Shown in pieces: positions 42,350-52,503 of a stretch of DNA of 59,012 bases. A model generated the notes under the pieces. It was given only the letters and a program-made list of their open reading frames with translations, made no database searches and was not told the DNA's origin. The translations under genes and the position numbers were made by a program. Each line of letters begins with the position of its first letter. The stretch's first letter is position 1. Origin of the DNA: Bacteroidales bacterium (GTDB taxonomy: Bacteria > Bacteroidota > Bacteroidia > Bacteroidales > Muribaculaceae); assembly GCA_014800735.1 (NCBI GenBank), contig JAAVFP010000006.1:13989-73000 (forward strand), read 5' to 3'.

Positions 42350-44386
42350 ATGGACAAACAACTGATGAACCGTGCGGCCGACAACATCCGCATCCTGGCT
42401 GCTTCGATGGTGGAAAAAGCTAAATCCGGACACCCCGGCGGTGCGATGGGTGGTGCCGACTTCATCAACGTTCTTTATTCGCAATTCCTTGTAACTGACC
42501 CGGACGACCCCACCTGGTTTGCCCGCGACCGCTTTTTCCTGGACCCCGGCCACATGTCGCCGATGCTCTACTCGGTGCTCGCCCTGTGCGGCAACTACAC
42601 CATCGACGAGCTCAAGCAGTTCCGCCAATGGGGTTCGGTGACCCCCGGTCACCCCGAGTGGAACCCCTCGCGTGGCATCGAGAATACCTCAGGCCCTCTG
42701 GGTCAGGGCCATGCCATGGCTGTGGGCTGCGCCATTGCCGAACGCTTCCTGCAGGCACGCTTCGGCGACGTGGTTGCTCATAAAACCTACGCTTTCATTT
42801 CCGACGGCGGCATCCAGGAAGAAATTTCGCAGGGTGCCGGTCGCATCGCCGGCTATCTGGGCCTGTCGAACCTCATCATGTTCTACGATTGCAACGGCGT
42901 GCAGCTGTCCACCATGGTTGATGATGTTGACAATGAGGACTACGCCGCCAAATACCGCGCATGGCATTGGAACACCATCGAAATCGACGGCAACGACCCC
43001 GAGGCTGTGGCCGAAGCCCTCAAGGCTGCCCAGCAGGAAACCAAGCGTCCCACTATTATTATAGGTAAGACCGTCATGGGCAAAGGCTGCGTGACCCCCG
43101 AAGGCGAGAACTTCGAAGGCCAGTGCTCCACCCACGGTCAGCCCCTGAGCAAATCGGGCGCCTGCGTTGCTTCCACCATCCGCAATCTGGGCGGCGACCC
43201 GGAGAACTCCTTCGTGGTGTTCGACGAGGTTGAGGCTCTCTACGAGAACCGCCGCAAGGAGCTCCGTGCCATCGTGGCCGAGCGCCGCAAGCAGTTCGAC
43301 CAGTGGGCCGCCGAGAACCCCGACAAGGCTATCACGCTCAAAAACTATATTGACGGCGTTGTGCCCGAAATCGACTACAGCGCAATCACTCATAAAGCAA
43401 ATATCTCCACCCGTCAGGCTTCGTCCGACGTACTGGCAGTGCTCTCCGAGAAAGTGGGCAACATGATTGTATCGTCGGCCGACCTTGCCAACTCCGACAA
43501 GACCGACGGCTTCCTGAAGCACACCCACGCGCTTGTACCCGGCGACTTCACCGGAGCCTTCCTGCACGCCGGTGTGAGCGAGCTTACTATGGCTGTGATT
43601 ATGAACGGCATCGTGCTCCACGGCGGCATGTTCGCTGCCTGCGGCACCTTCTTCGTGTTCTCCGACTACGAGAAGCCAGCCATGCGTATGTCGGCCCTGA
43701 TGGAGCTGCCTGTGAAATACATCTGGTCGCACGACGCCTTCCGCGTGGGCGAGGACGGCCCCACCCACGAGCCTGTGGAGCAGGAAGCCCAGCTGCGCCT
43801 GCTTGAGCAGATCCGCAACTTCAGCGGCCGCCCCTCCATGCTTGTGCTCCGCCCTGCCGACGCTGCAGAAACCACCGTGTGCTACAAGATGGCAATGGAG
43901 AACGTGTACACCCCCACCGGCATGATTTTCTCGCGCCAGGACCTCAAGGACCTTCCCGCCCCCGAGGGCAAAACCCGCTACGAGGCCGCCCAGGGTGCCC
44001 TGCGCGGCGGCTACATTGCCTGGGGTGCTGAAACCAACCCCGACGTTGTGCTTGTGGCCAACGGCTCGGAAGTGTCGCTTGCCTGCGACGTTGCCGTGCT
44101 CCTCGAGGCCGACGGCATCCGCGCATCCGTAGTATCGGTTCCCTCCGTTGGTCTGTTCAACGACCAGGATGAGGCTTACCGCCGCAGCGTGCTGCCCACC
44201 GGCGTTCCCCAGTTCGGCCTGAGCGCCGGCCTGCCCGTGAGCATCCGCATGATTCGCGACTTCAACGGCGAGGTATTCGGTCTTGAACGCTTCGGCGCTT
44301 CGGCTCCCTTCAAGGTGCTCGACGAAAAATTCGGTTTCACTCCGGAGGCCGTTTACAAGCGCGTGAGCGACTTCCTGAAGCGCTAA
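42350..44386 (+). CDS. tkt: transketolase
   Basis: The 678-aa length is normal for a complete transketolase. It moves two-carbon ketol units in the non-oxidative pentose phosphate pathway, using thiamine diphosphate. Visible signatures: KSGHPGGAMGGADFI near residues 25-40, DRFFLDPGHMSPMLY near 62, GPLGQGHAMAVG near 115, and SDGGIQEEISQGA near 150 (cofactor-binding GDG-like). The C-terminal domain shows VGEDGPTHEPVEQ near 465. It is a single gene between hflX and the OmpA-like gene, with only a weak promoter-like box seen. Confidence 0.97.
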   Translation: MDKQLMNRAADNIRILAASMVEKAKSGHPGGAMGGADFINVLYSQFLVTDPDDPTWFARDRFFLDPGHMSPMLYSVLALCGNYTIDELKQFRQWGSVTPGHPEWNPSRGIENTSGPLGQGHAMAVGCAIAERFLQARFGDVVAHKTYAFISDGGIQEEISQGAGRIAGYLGLSNLIMFYDCNGVQLSTMVDDVDNEDYAAKYRAWHWNTIEIDGNDPEAVAEALKAAQQETKRPTIIIGKTVMGKGCVTPEGENFEGQCSTHGQPLSKSGACVASTIRNLGGDPENSFVVFDEVEALYENRRKELRAIVAERRKQFDQWAAENPDKAITLKNYIDGVVPEIDYSAITHKANISTRQASSDVLAVLSEKVGNMIVSSADLANSDKTDGFLKHTHALVPGDFTGAFLHAGVSELTMAVIMNGIVLHGGMFAACGTFFVFSDYEKPAMRMSALMELPVKYIWSHDAFRVGEDGPTHEPVEQEAQLRLLEQIRNFSGRPSMLVLRPADAAETTVCYKMAMENVYTPTGMIFSRQDLKDLPAPEGKTRYEAAQGALRGGYIAWGAETNPDVVLVANGSEVSLACDVAVLLEADGIRASVVSVPSVGLFNDQDEAYRRSVLPTGVPQFGLSAGLPVSIRMIRDFNGEVFGLERFGASAPFKVLDEKFGFTPEAVYKRVSDFLKR

Positions 44387-44538
44387 AACACGGTTTTTAC
44401 ACCCCGAAATGTTAAAATCCGACGTTTTTCTGAACATTTTTTTCACCTTTTAGTTATAAATTCAAAAATAAATCGTAATTTAGCGCTCTCAAACCAAACT
44501 GAGATACAAAACATTCAACTAAAAATAAGCTCAACTCT

Positions 44539-45720
44539 ATGAAAAAAGCTACTCTTCTTGGCCTCGCTTGCGCACTTTTCTGCGGCGCACAGCTCGCTTC
44601 CGCACAGGAAGTTCAGGAAGTTACCTTCGTAACTGACCCTGGCCAGGGTGTCCTCATCAACCGCATGCAGGACAACTGGTTCATCACCGGTGAAATTGGT
44701 GGTGACGTTTACGCATCCAAGTACTGGAGCGCACGCAAGTTCTCTGACCGCTTCATGCCCGCAGCCGGCATCTATGTTGGTAAGTGGTTCTCGCCCGTAT
44801 TCGGTGCTCGTGTAGGTCTTAACTACCTCACTCTGAAAGGCATGTCGAATGGTGTTTACACCGGTAGCCGTCCCTGGGACCACCGTACCGATGGTTACAT
44901 CAAGACCAAATATTATGAACTCGGCCCGCAGGCTGACCTCATGGTTAACCTCACCAACTGGTGGTGTGGCTACAACCCCAACCGCGTTTACAATGCAATT
45001 GTTTACGGTGGTGCCGGTACCTACGCTACCTTCCTGAGCAAGGACTTCAAGCGTGGCGACAACTGGATCTTCGACCTCCGTGCAGGCCTCTTGAACCAGT
45101 TCCGTGTAAGCAAGCACTTCCAGCTCGGTCTTGACCTCCGTGTAACCGCTGTTGCCGGTCTGCGCAACAACGCATCGACCAACCCCAAATACTACGCTGG
45201 TCAGGCTTACCTTACCCTTACCTACAACTTCAACAACACCACCTGGAACGCTCCCGTTGTTCCCGTATATCCCGAACCCGAGAACTGCGATGCTCTCCGT
45301 GCACGCCTTGCTGCTGCCGACGCTCGCATCACCGACCTGGAGCGTCAGCTCAAGGAATGCCTCTCGCGTCCTGTTGAAACCGTTGAAGTTCTCAAGGCTC
45401 CCCTTGCTACCGTTTACTATCCCATCGGTGTTTCTCGCCTGAGCCGCGAAAACCAGCGCGTTGTTAAGGCTATCGCCTACGTAATGCAGCAGAACCCCGA
45501 CAAGAAGTACCTCCTCACCGGCTGGGCCGACAACTACACCGGCACCGACGCTATCAACATCCGTCTGCGTCAGAACCGTGTTGACGGCGTGAAGAACCTC
45601 CTCGTGAAGAGCGGTGTTAACGCTAGCCAGCTCGAAGCTACCACCAACAACGGTAACCTCTCCGACCTCGGCATCAAGGCAGTTGCTCTCGACCGTGCCG
45701 TGACCATCGAAGAAAAATAA
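44539..45720 (+). CDS. OmpA-family outer membrane protein
   Basis: The 393-aa product has a signal peptide (MKKATLLGLACALFCGAQLASAQ). An N-terminal beta-barrel follows to about residue 240, with alternating strands such as YLTLTYNFNN. A short helical linker lies at about 250-285, then an OmpA-type peptidoglycan-binding domain. That domain shows YYPIGVSRLSRENQRVVKAIAYVM and GWADNYTGTDAINIRLRQNRVDGVKNLLV. The barrel sits in the outer membrane and the C-terminal domain contacts the cell wall. Codon use is strongly biased, as in abundant proteins. A terminator follows at 45744-45774. Confidence 0.93.
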   Translation: MKKATLLGLACALFCGAQLASAQEVQEVTFVTDPGQGVLINRMQDNWFITGEIGGDVYASKYWSARKFSDRFMPAAGIYVGKWFSPVFGARVGLNYLTLKGMSNGVYTGSRPWDHRTDGYIKTKYYELGPQADLMVNLTNWWCGYNPNRVYNAIVYGGAGTYATFLSKDFKRGDNWIFDLRAGLLNQFRVSKHFQLGLDLRVTAVAGLRNNASTNPKYYAGQAYLTLTYNFNNTTWNAPVVPVYPEPENCDALRARLAAADARITDLERQLKECLSRPVETVEVLKAPLATVYYPIGVSRLSRENQRVVKAIAYVMQQNPDKKYLLTGWADNYTGTDAINIRLRQNRVDGVKNLLVKSGVNASQLEATTNNGNLSDLGIKAVALDRAVTIEEK

Positions 45721-45743
45721 TCAACTACAACATTGATAACACT

Positions 45744-45774
45744 AAGGGCGAAGCCATCAGGCTCCGCCCTTTTT
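45744..45774 (+). terminator. terminator of the OmpA-family gene
   Basis: A 12-bp stem with one mismatch (45744-45755 with 45760-45771) and a 4-nt loop is followed by T residues, 24 nt after the stop codon. Confidence 0.8.
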
Positions 45775-45844
45775 CGTGTCGTAAATTCCACACTTATTGA
45801 TGCAAAAAAATTTATAATATAATGGATATTTAAAACTTTTTGCA

Positions 45845-45852
45845 TAACTTTG
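45845..45852 (+). promoter_or_regulatory. -7 promoter box of the 580-aa secreted protein gene
   Basis: TAACTTTG matches TAnnTTTG, 41 nt before the chosen ATG at 45894. Confidence 0.55.
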
Positions 45853-45893
45853 CCCCATAATCGTTTCGTTTAATCCAATCATCAATAGTGCTT

Positions 45894-47636
45894 ATGAACA
45901 AAATTTACTCTTTTCTGCTTATCGGCGCACTTGGTGCTTCCGCTGCCTCGGCTGCTGTTCCTGCGGCCAACCGCGTTCTGGCGCCCCGCCACTCAATCAA
46001 TGCCCTGTTCGGTGCTGAATCCGGCAGTGCGAAAACCGACCGCACCAAAAGCCTGGGCAAGCTCTCGGCCCGCGCTCAGGAAGCCCTTCGCCCCACCGCG
46101 GCTCCCGAAGGCTTCGAAGTAATCACCGAGGCTCCCGAAGGAACCAACATCACTATGACCGGCGAGTCGACCAGTTTCTATGTGGACTGGGGCGAGGTGA
46201 ACATGGACGAGTGGGCCGGCTTGGCCTACGATGCCGTGCAGACCGCCGACGGCGACTTCTACCTCAAAAATCCCATCAGCTTTGCCGGCACCAACACCTA
46301 TATTAAAGGTCACGTCACTGAGGAAGGTCTCAGTTTCGATTTCCCCCAGCCCCTGGTGGCCCAGAACAACTACGGCGAGTGGTACTACTTCTACGCCGAC
46401 ATCCTGGAGTATGCCGAGGTTGAGGAGGACGACGATTACGTTGTAACCTACGTTCCCGCCGAGAAGCGTACTCTCACCTTTGCCCGTAATGACGACGGCA
46501 GCTATACCATGGAGGAGGACTACATGCTCGGCCTCACCTGCAACGACATCTGGGAGGGCTTCGGCGAAATGAATCTTCACCTCACCGAATTCAACGCCGA
46601 GATAACGGAAGTGCCTGCCGGCCTGACCGCCGACTATTCCTATGTGCTTCTTGACATGCTCACCGGCTACGATGACGAGCCCATGTACCGCCCGCTCAGT
46701 GTGGCTCGCGACGGCCAGGACGTGTACATCCGCGGTCTCTACCTGGTGCTTCCGGAAGCTGCCGTAAAAGGCACCGTGGATGAAGCAACCGGCAACATCA
46801 CCATCCCCTCCAACCAGCTGCTGGGCCGCTACTACAACTACTACCTGTTCAGCATGACCGGCGACGGCGAAATCTATTACGACGATGACTGGGGATGCAA
46901 CATGGTGTCGATAGAAGTGACCGAGGACGACCTCGTGCTGGCTTATGACGCCGCCAAAAAAGTCTACACTCCCGTGAAGGAAGAAGGCCGCGACGCCTAC
47001 TTCATCGCCAACTTCGGCAACACCTACACCTGCCCCTGCAATTACTACGGGGTGACCCGAATTTTCAACCAGGGCGAAATCACCGACTTCGCACCCATAG
47101 CTCCCGAAATCGAGAGCTGGGAATATGTCGGCGAGTACGACCCCATGTACTCCTACATGATTGAGTTCTTCATCTACGGCGACAACAACGAGGGCCAGAT
47201 GCTGATGGACCGCAACATCTACTATAACCTCTACATCAACGACGAGCTCTATCCCATCACCATCGACGAGTTCCCGCTGATGGAGTTCTACACCGAGGAG
47301 GAATCCATCACCAACATCCCGGTTGACTACAGCGACGACGACGACATCTACGCCTGGGGCGCATATCACGGTATCGTGTTCCGCAACAAGGACATCCGCA
47401 AAATCGGCATCCAGGCCATCTACATCCTCGACGGCGAAGTTGTGGGCCGAAGCGAAATCACATCGGTTGAAACCGCATCGCTCTCCGACGCTATTGCCGG
47501 AGCCGAGGTGGTGGCCACCGAAATCTTCGACCTCACCGGCCGCCGCGTGGAAACTCCCGCTGCCGGTCAGCTCATCATCAAGCGCCAGGTGCGCGCCGAC
47601 GGCTCCGTGACCGTCAGCAAAGCAATTGCGCAATAA
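45894..47636 (+). CDS. secreted hypothetical protein with C-terminal sorting-like tail
   Basis: The 580-aa product starts MNKIYSFLLIGALGASAASA, a signal peptide. The body is acidic and rich in Tyr, Asp and Gly with no domain I can name. Repeated beta-type stretches such as YYNYYLFSMTGDGEIYYDD and MYSYMIEFFIYGDN suggest a beta-rich fold. The end (EIFDLTGRRVETPAAGQLII ... VSKAI) matches the I.D..GR.V...G...I pattern of type IX secretion tails. It is probably exposed on the cell surface. The GTG at 45888 is rejected in favour of the ATG that directly starts the signal peptide. It has its own promoter and terminator. Confidence 0.8.
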   Translation: MNKIYSFLLIGALGASAASAAVPAANRVLAPRHSINALFGAESGSAKTDRTKSLGKLSARAQEALRPTAAPEGFEVITEAPEGTNITMTGESTSFYVDWGEVNMDEWAGLAYDAVQTADGDFYLKNPISFAGTNTYIKGHVTEEGLSFDFPQPLVAQNNYGEWYYFYADILEYAEVEEDDDYVVTYVPAEKRTLTFARNDDGSYTMEEDYMLGLTCNDIWEGFGEMNLHLTEFNAEITEVPAGLTADYSYVLLDMLTGYDDEPMYRPLSVARDGQDVYIRGLYLVLPEAAVKGTVDEATGNITIPSNQLLGRYYNYYLFSMTGDGEIYYDDDWGCNMVSIEVTEDDLVLAYDAAKKVYTPVKEEGRDAYFIANFGNTYTCPCNYYGVTRIFNQGEITDFAPIAPEIESWEYVGEYDPMYSYMIEFFIYGDNNEGQMLMDRNIYYNLYINDELYPITIDEFPLMEFYTEEESITNIPVDYSDDDDIYAWGAYHGIVFRNKDIRKIGIQAIYILDGEVVGRSEITSVETASLSDAIAGAEVVATEIFDLTGRRVETPAAGQLIIKRQVRADGSVTVSKAIAQ

Positions 47637-47661
47637 GATAGCATTTACCTGACAACGCAAG

Positions 47662-47708
47662 GCTGTGTAAAGCCCGATGATAATTCGGCTTTACACAGCT
47701 TGTTTTTT
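47662..47708 (+). terminator. terminator of the 580-aa secreted protein gene
   Basis: A perfect 13-bp stem (47662-47674 with 47687-47699) closes a 12-nt loop and is followed by TTGTTTTTT. Confidence 0.85.
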
Positions 47709-47775
47709 ACACTTGCCGTTATTTAAGTTTATAAATCGTCACAAAGCTTAGTTTGAAATATTATTTATAACTACA

Positions 47776-47807
47776 TTTGCATATATTGACACAATTGCAT
47801 ATCTTTG
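47776..47807 (+). promoter_or_regulatory. promoter of the 1,498-aa secreted protein gene
   Basis: TTTG at 47776-47779, a 20-nt spacer and TATCTTTG at 47800-47807 match the Bacteroidota -33/-7 consensus fully. The leader would be about 40 nt. Confidence 0.7.
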
Positions 47808-47851
47808 TGGTAGAATAATAATTAAAAAATTGGCATTAAAAATCAATCTAA

Positions 47852-50800
47852 ATGAAAAGTAAACTATTCAAGTGTCTTGCTGCATTTGTCGCTACTCCGG
47901 CTATATTATTGGCTGCCAATACAGTAGTGACAAACTGGGACGGCCGCGGCGACGCACTGAAAGCACTCGGTGCAGCCTCGGGCACTCCGGTTCAGCAAAC
48001 ATCCACAAGCCTGACCCCGGCAAAAGCGCCCGTGGCCTCCACTCCTGCCAAGGCGCGCCGAAACGCTCCTGTTCAGCAGTCACCCTTCACCGTGGTGGGC
48101 GTGATGATGAGCAACGACGATTATGAGTCGCCCCGCATCGCATCCTTCGGTGTTGGCGGCGATTTCAACTTCGAGGCTCTGCTCACCACCGGCGTCAGCG
48201 ACCTGACCCGCGGCGGCTTCTATACCCCCGATGGTTTCTACTACGGCTTTTCGGCCAAGCGTATAGCAAAATTCGACACCTCCGACTGGGCTGCCGGCGA
48301 GGTTTCGTTCACCGATTTCAAGCTCGGTTCCCTGGGCTATCCCAAGCAGGCTACCTACGATGCCAGCACGGGCACCGTGTATGCCTGCTTCGAGCGCGAA
48401 TTCCAGGCATGGTTCCAGTCCTACTGCCTCTGCACCGTGGACCTTGAAAGCGGCAAAGTCACCAAGCTGATGGACCTTCCCGGCGATGAAAACGGTGTGG
48501 CCTACGGCATGGCCGTCAACGCTCACGGCGAGCTATACATCATCCTCAAGCACGACAGCACCAACGCCTATGCCTACTACCCCGCGCTCTACAAGGTGGA
48601 CCTCGAAGGCAAGAAACTGGAGTACATCGGCAATACCAACGTCAACGTGAGGGGAGACTACACCGGTGCTGCCTTCGACCTTGATAGCGGTAGCCTCTAC
48701 TTTATGTCCGACGCCATGTTCAAGGCCGCTCTCAACGAGATTGACCTCACCACCGGCGCAGGCACCCAGGTGCTGAAGATGCCCAACAACGAGCAATTCT
48801 GCGGCATCTACATTCCCTACACCCTCACCGACGCCAGCGCTCCTGCACGCCTCACCGACCTGGCACTGAGCTTCAGCGACGCGGCCGGCAAGGGCACGCT
48901 CAGCTTCACCATGCCCACACTCACCTACGGTGGCGCAGTCCTGAGCGGTAACGTGGACTATACCGCAACCGCCAACGGCACCACCTTGGCAAGCGGCACC
49001 GCCAAGGCCGGCGAGAAAGTTTCGGCCGAGGTGACTGTGCCCGGCCAGGGCTCGGTGAACATCGAGGTGATTCTCACCGGAGGCGCGCAGAACAAACCCT
49101 GCGTGAACAACTTCGCCGTCTGGGTAGGCAACGACGCACCCATGGCCCCCGAGGCCGTTGTGGCTGCGGCCAAGGGCAACGAGCTCACCGTGAGCTGGCA
49201 GGCCCCCACAGTCGGCGAGCATGGAGGCTTCGTGGATGTCGATGCCCTCACCTACACCGTAGTGCTCCAGCCCTCGGGCGAAACAATCGCTACCGGCGTA
49301 AAGACCACGTCCGTCAGCAAAACCCTCAGCCTGACCACCTCCGAAAGCGTATACGCCGAGGTAACCGCTGAGTGCGCAGGCATGAAAAGCGCCGCGGCAC
49401 GCTCCAACGCCACCATCGCCGGTCCGTCGGTAGCGCTGCCCTACACCGAGGATTTTGACTCCGCCGACTCCATGGCGCTGTTCACAATCATCGACGTGGA
49501 CGATGACGAAGCCACCTGGCGACTCTACAGCAGCTACGACGAAGGCTATGCCATGTGCGACTACTCCATGGACAACGCCAAGAACGACTGGCTCATCACC
49601 CCGGCGCTCCATCTGGAAACCGGCACACAATACACCCTCACGTTCAACGCCTCCAGCCTCATGGCCAATACCCACGAGGAAATTCTGGAAGTGATGATGG
49701 GCAAGGAAGCCACCGTGCAGGGGATGACCATCACCGTGATGCCCGCCGAAAAAATCAAGAACAAGATTTCGTGGACCTGGTTCACCTACTCCTTCATCCT
49801 CAGCGTGGACGAAACCGCCGACTACCACATCGGTTTCCACGCCCTGAGCGCGGCCGACCAGTTCCGCCTGGCTATTGACGATATCCGCCTGGAGGGCTCG
49901 CCCTTCGAGGCTCCTGCCGCTGTGACCGAATATAGCTTCCAACCGGCTGCCGACGGTTCCCACAGCGCAACGCTCACCTTCACCACACCTGCCGTTGACA
50001 ACAACGGCACCGCCCTCACCGCCCTCACTGCTGCCGAGGTCTACGTGAACAACCTCCTGGCCGCTACGGTTGAGAACCCCGAGCCCGGCAAGGAATATAC
50101 CGTGACCTTCGAAACTGCCGAGGGTGCCAACACCGTGAACATCTTCACTGCCAATGCAGCCGGCCGCAGTATCGCGTGCCAGGCTTCCGTATTCACCGGC
50201 ATGGACTCGCCCGCAGCCCCGGGCAACATCCGCGCCAAAGTGACCCCCGAAGGCATCGTGCTGACCTGGGATACCCCCAAGGGCGCCCACGGCGGCACTG
50301 TGGTTGCCGAGGAGCTATCCTATGCCATCGGCCGTTATATCAACGGCGAGGTTGATATTGTGGCTCTGGATTTGCAGAATACCAATACCTTCACCGATGA
50401 TTATACCGCCGAATATCAGACCGTAGTCACCTACGGCGTAGCCGCTGCCAACGACCTCGGCAACGGCCCCACCGGCACCTCCAACAGCATCATCGTGGGC
50501 GGCGAAATCGCTCCGTTGCCTTTCGCCGAGTCGTTTGCCAACGGCTTCGCAAGCTATCTGTGGCAGAACCAGGTGGTTGACGTCAGCGGCAAGGCACAGT
50601 GGCGACTCTACAACCAGGATTACGACGGCACGATGGCTACCGCCGACAACGACAACGGCTGCATCGTGTTCCATCCCAACGACGAGGGCGACAAGACCCG
50701 CATCTTCTCCGGCCTGATGGCCCTGGCGCCCGCCCAGCACCCCGTACTCGAGTTCTGGTACAAGGGCAATAAGTCCGCCGGCCAGACCCTCAAGATCGAG

Positions 50801-52348
50801 GGCAATGTGGACATGCTGGAATGGGAAACCATCGCCACAATCGAGCTCGACGGCACCGAAAATGAGTGGCAGCAGGTGAAACTGCCCCTGGATGCCTACA
50901 AGAGTGCCGACTGCTTCCAGATTGCCTTCCAGGGTGTGGCCGCCAACAAGGCCTACATCTACGTTGACCGCATCAGCGTGCGCGATGTCAAGGAGCACGA
51001 TCTGGCCGTGAGTCTGGCTACCCGCAAAAACTTCTACCACGGCACTCCCGAGAATGTGACCGCCACCGTGACCAACGTGGGCGAGAAAGCCTCAGGTGCC
51101 TACACAGTTGAGTTCTATGCCGACGGCGCTCTCATCGCTTCGGTCAATAAGACCGGTCTTGAGCCCGACGCGGTTGAAACCGTTACGGTTGAGCACAGCC
51201 TGACGCTGGGCGATGAGGATGCCTCCGAAATTATCGCCAAGGTGGTTTACGCTGCCGACCTGGACCAGAGCAACAACACGGCTTCGGCCTACACCCGCAA
51301 TCACCTGCCCCTCTACCCCGCTCCGCGCAACCTCACAGCCGAGAGCGCCGACAGCTTCAGCTGGACCGAGCCCGAGGAGTGGGTTGAACCCGAAGCCAAG
51401 GCAGTGACCGACACCTTCGACGACTACGACCCCTTCATCATCGACGAAATCGGCGACTGGACCGTGGTTGACGAGGACGGCGCCGACGGCACCTTCCCCA
51501 TCCTGGGCCTGAACTATCCCCACCTGGGCGCCGCCAAATCCTGGCAGGTGTTCAACATCCGCGCCCTCGGGGTGACTCCGGACGAGGAGGAAACCTCGTG
51601 GAACGGCCACTCCGGCAATCAGTTCCTGGTGGCCTTCGCCGACCTCGACCGCAAGAACGACGACTGGCTCATATCGCCCGTGCTCACCGGCGAGGCTCAG
51701 GAGATTTCGTTCTGGGCCAAGAGCATCAACACCTTCTGGTACGGCAACGAGGAATACGAAGTGCTCGCTTCCTCCACAGGCAAGAACCTCACCGATTTCA
51801 AGGCCCTGAAAGCCGGCGACGTGAGTGCTGAATGGACCAAGGTGACTGTAGCCCTGCCCGCCGGAACAATGTACTTCGCTATCAAATGCACTTCGGTCGA
51901 CCGCTACATCATGGCGCTTGACGACATCACCTACACTCCCGGCAGCGGCATGCCCGCCGACTTCAAGCTTGAAGGCTACAACTTCTACAAGAACGGCGTG
52001 AAGGTGAACGACGCCACCATCGCCGACAAGGCCTACAGCTGCTCGGCAGCCGAGGGCGACAGCTTCGCCGTGACGGCAGTCTACACCACCGGCGAGTCGC
52101 GCTTCTCCAACGTGCTCGAACCCACCGGCGTCAGCGCCGTGGGTGCCGGAAGCCACGGTGCTACCGTGAGCGTTGAAGGCTCCGACATCGTTGTCCGCGG
52201 TGCCGAAGGCATGGAAGTGAGCATCGTTGCCGTTGACGGCCGCGTGCTCTACGCCGCCCGTCCGGCAACGGATGTAGTATTCCCCGCCTCGGCCGGCATC
52301 TACATTGTGCGCACCGGCTCAACCGCCACCAAGGTAGTTGTGCGTTAA
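47852..52348 (+). CDS. giant secreted multidomain protein: choice-of-anchor J, FN3-like, CARDB-like and sorting-like tail
   Basis: The 1,498-aa product has a signal peptide (MKSKLFKCLAAFVATPAILLAA), then a Pro/Ala-rich stretch. A propeller-like region follows at about 75-330 (GFYTPDGFYYGF, YGMAVNAHGELYI). FN3-like domains lie near 335-525. Choice-of-anchor J modules lie at about 528-690 (ALPYTEDFDSADSM, KNDWLITPAL), 888-1050 (LPFAESFANGF) and 1183-1370 (KNDDWLISPVL, ISFWAKS). A CARDB-like segment lies near 1050-1150. The last 60 residues (VSIVAVDGRVLY ... AGIYIVRTGST ... VVVR) resemble type IX secretion tails. It is a paralogue of the 1,224-aa protein at 2794-6468, with an extra N-terminal region. 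Ligand and role are unknown. It has a strong promoter and terminator of its own. Confidence 0.78.
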   Translation: MKSKLFKCLAAFVATPAILLAANTVVTNWDGRGDALKALGAASGTPVQQTSTSLTPAKAPVASTPAKARRNAPVQQSPFTVVGVMMSNDDYESPRIASFGVGGDFNFEALLTTGVSDLTRGGFYTPDGFYYGFSAKRIAKFDTSDWAAGEVSFTDFKLGSLGYPKQATYDASTGTVYACFEREFQAWFQSYCLCTVDLESGKVTKLMDLPGDENGVAYGMAVNAHGELYIILKHDSTNAYAYYPALYKVDLEGKKLEYIGNTNVNVRGDYTGAAFDLDSGSLYFMSDAMFKAALNEIDLTTGAGTQVLKMPNNEQFCGIYIPYTLTDASAPARLTDLALSFSDAAGKGTLSFTMPTLTYGGAVLSGNVDYTATANGTTLASGTAKAGEKVSAEVTVPGQGSVNIEVILTGGAQNKPCVNNFAVWVGNDAPMAPEAVVAAAKGNELTVSWQAPTVGEHGGFVDVDALTYTVVLQPSGETIATGVKTTSVSKTLSLTTSESVYAEVTAECAGMKSAAARSNATIAGPSVALPYTEDFDSADSMALFTIIDVDDDEATWRLYSSYDEGYAMCDYSMDNAKNDWLITPALHLETGTQYTLTFNASSLMANTHEEILEVMMGKEATVQGMTITVMPAEKIKNKISWTWFTYSFILSVDETADYHIGFHALSAADQFRLAIDDIRLEGSPFEAPAAVTEYSFQPAADGSHSATLTFTTPAVDNNGTALTALTAAEVYVNNLLAATVENPEPGKEYTVTFETAEGANTVNIFTANAAGRSIACQASVFTGMDSPAAPGNIRAKVTPEGIVLTWDTPKGAHGGTVVAEELSYAIGRYINGEVDIVALDLQNTNTFTDDYTAEYQTVVTYGVAAANDLGNGPTGTSNSIIVGGEIAPLPFAESFANGFASYLWQNQVVDVSGKAQWRLYNQDYDGTMATADNDNGCIVFHPNDEGDKTRIFSGLMALAPAQHPVLEFWYKGNKSAGQTLKIEGNVDMLEWETIATIELDGTENEWQQVKLPLDAYKSADCFQIAFQGVAANKAYIYVDRISVRDVKEHDLAVSLATRKNFYHGTPENVTATVTNVGEKASGAYTVEFYADGALIASVNKTGLEPDAVETVTVEHSLTLGDEDASEIIAKVVYAADLDQSNNTASAYTRNHLPLYPAPRNLTAESADSFSWTEPEEWVEPEAKAVTDTFDDYDPFIIDEIGDWTVVDEDGADGTFPILGLNYPHLGAAKSWQVFNIRALGVTPDEEETSWNGHSGNQFLVAFADLDRKNDDWLISPVLTGEAQEISFWAKSINTFWYGNEEYEVLASSTGKNLTDFKALKAGDVSAEWTKVTVALPAGTMYFAIKCTSVDRYIMALDDITYTPGSGMPADFKLEGYNFYKNGVKVNDATIADKAYSCSAAEGDSFAVTAVYTTGESRFSNVLEPTGVSAVGAGSHGATVSVEGSDIVVRGAEGMEVSIVAVDGRVLYAARPATDVVFPASAGIYIVRTGSTATKVVVR

Positions 52349-52376
52349 TCCGCAAGAACACACTTCCCCCCTTTAC

Positions 52377-52412
52377 AAAACAGGCTGTGCAGCTGCGCAC
52401 GGCCTGTTTTTT
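52377..52412 (+). terminator. terminator of the 1,498-aa secreted protein gene
   Basis: A 14-bp stem with one G:U pair (52377-52390 with 52397-52410) closes a 6-nt loop and runs into TTTTTT, 29 nt after the stop. Confidence 0.85.
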
Positions 52413-52466
52413 ATTGCTCACTGCGTTCGCAACACGCTGCGGCCTTGCAATCCGGGCTTTTTTTCG

Positions 52467-52474
52467 TAACTTTG
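52467..52474 (+). promoter_or_regulatory. -7 promoter box of the DUF4491 gene
   Basis: TAACTTTG matches TAnnTTTG, 29 nt before the ATG at 52504; it excludes the longer reading from 52387. Confidence 0.6.
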
Positions 52475-52503
52475 TCTTACAACATCCAAAACAAACGTAC
52501 ACA

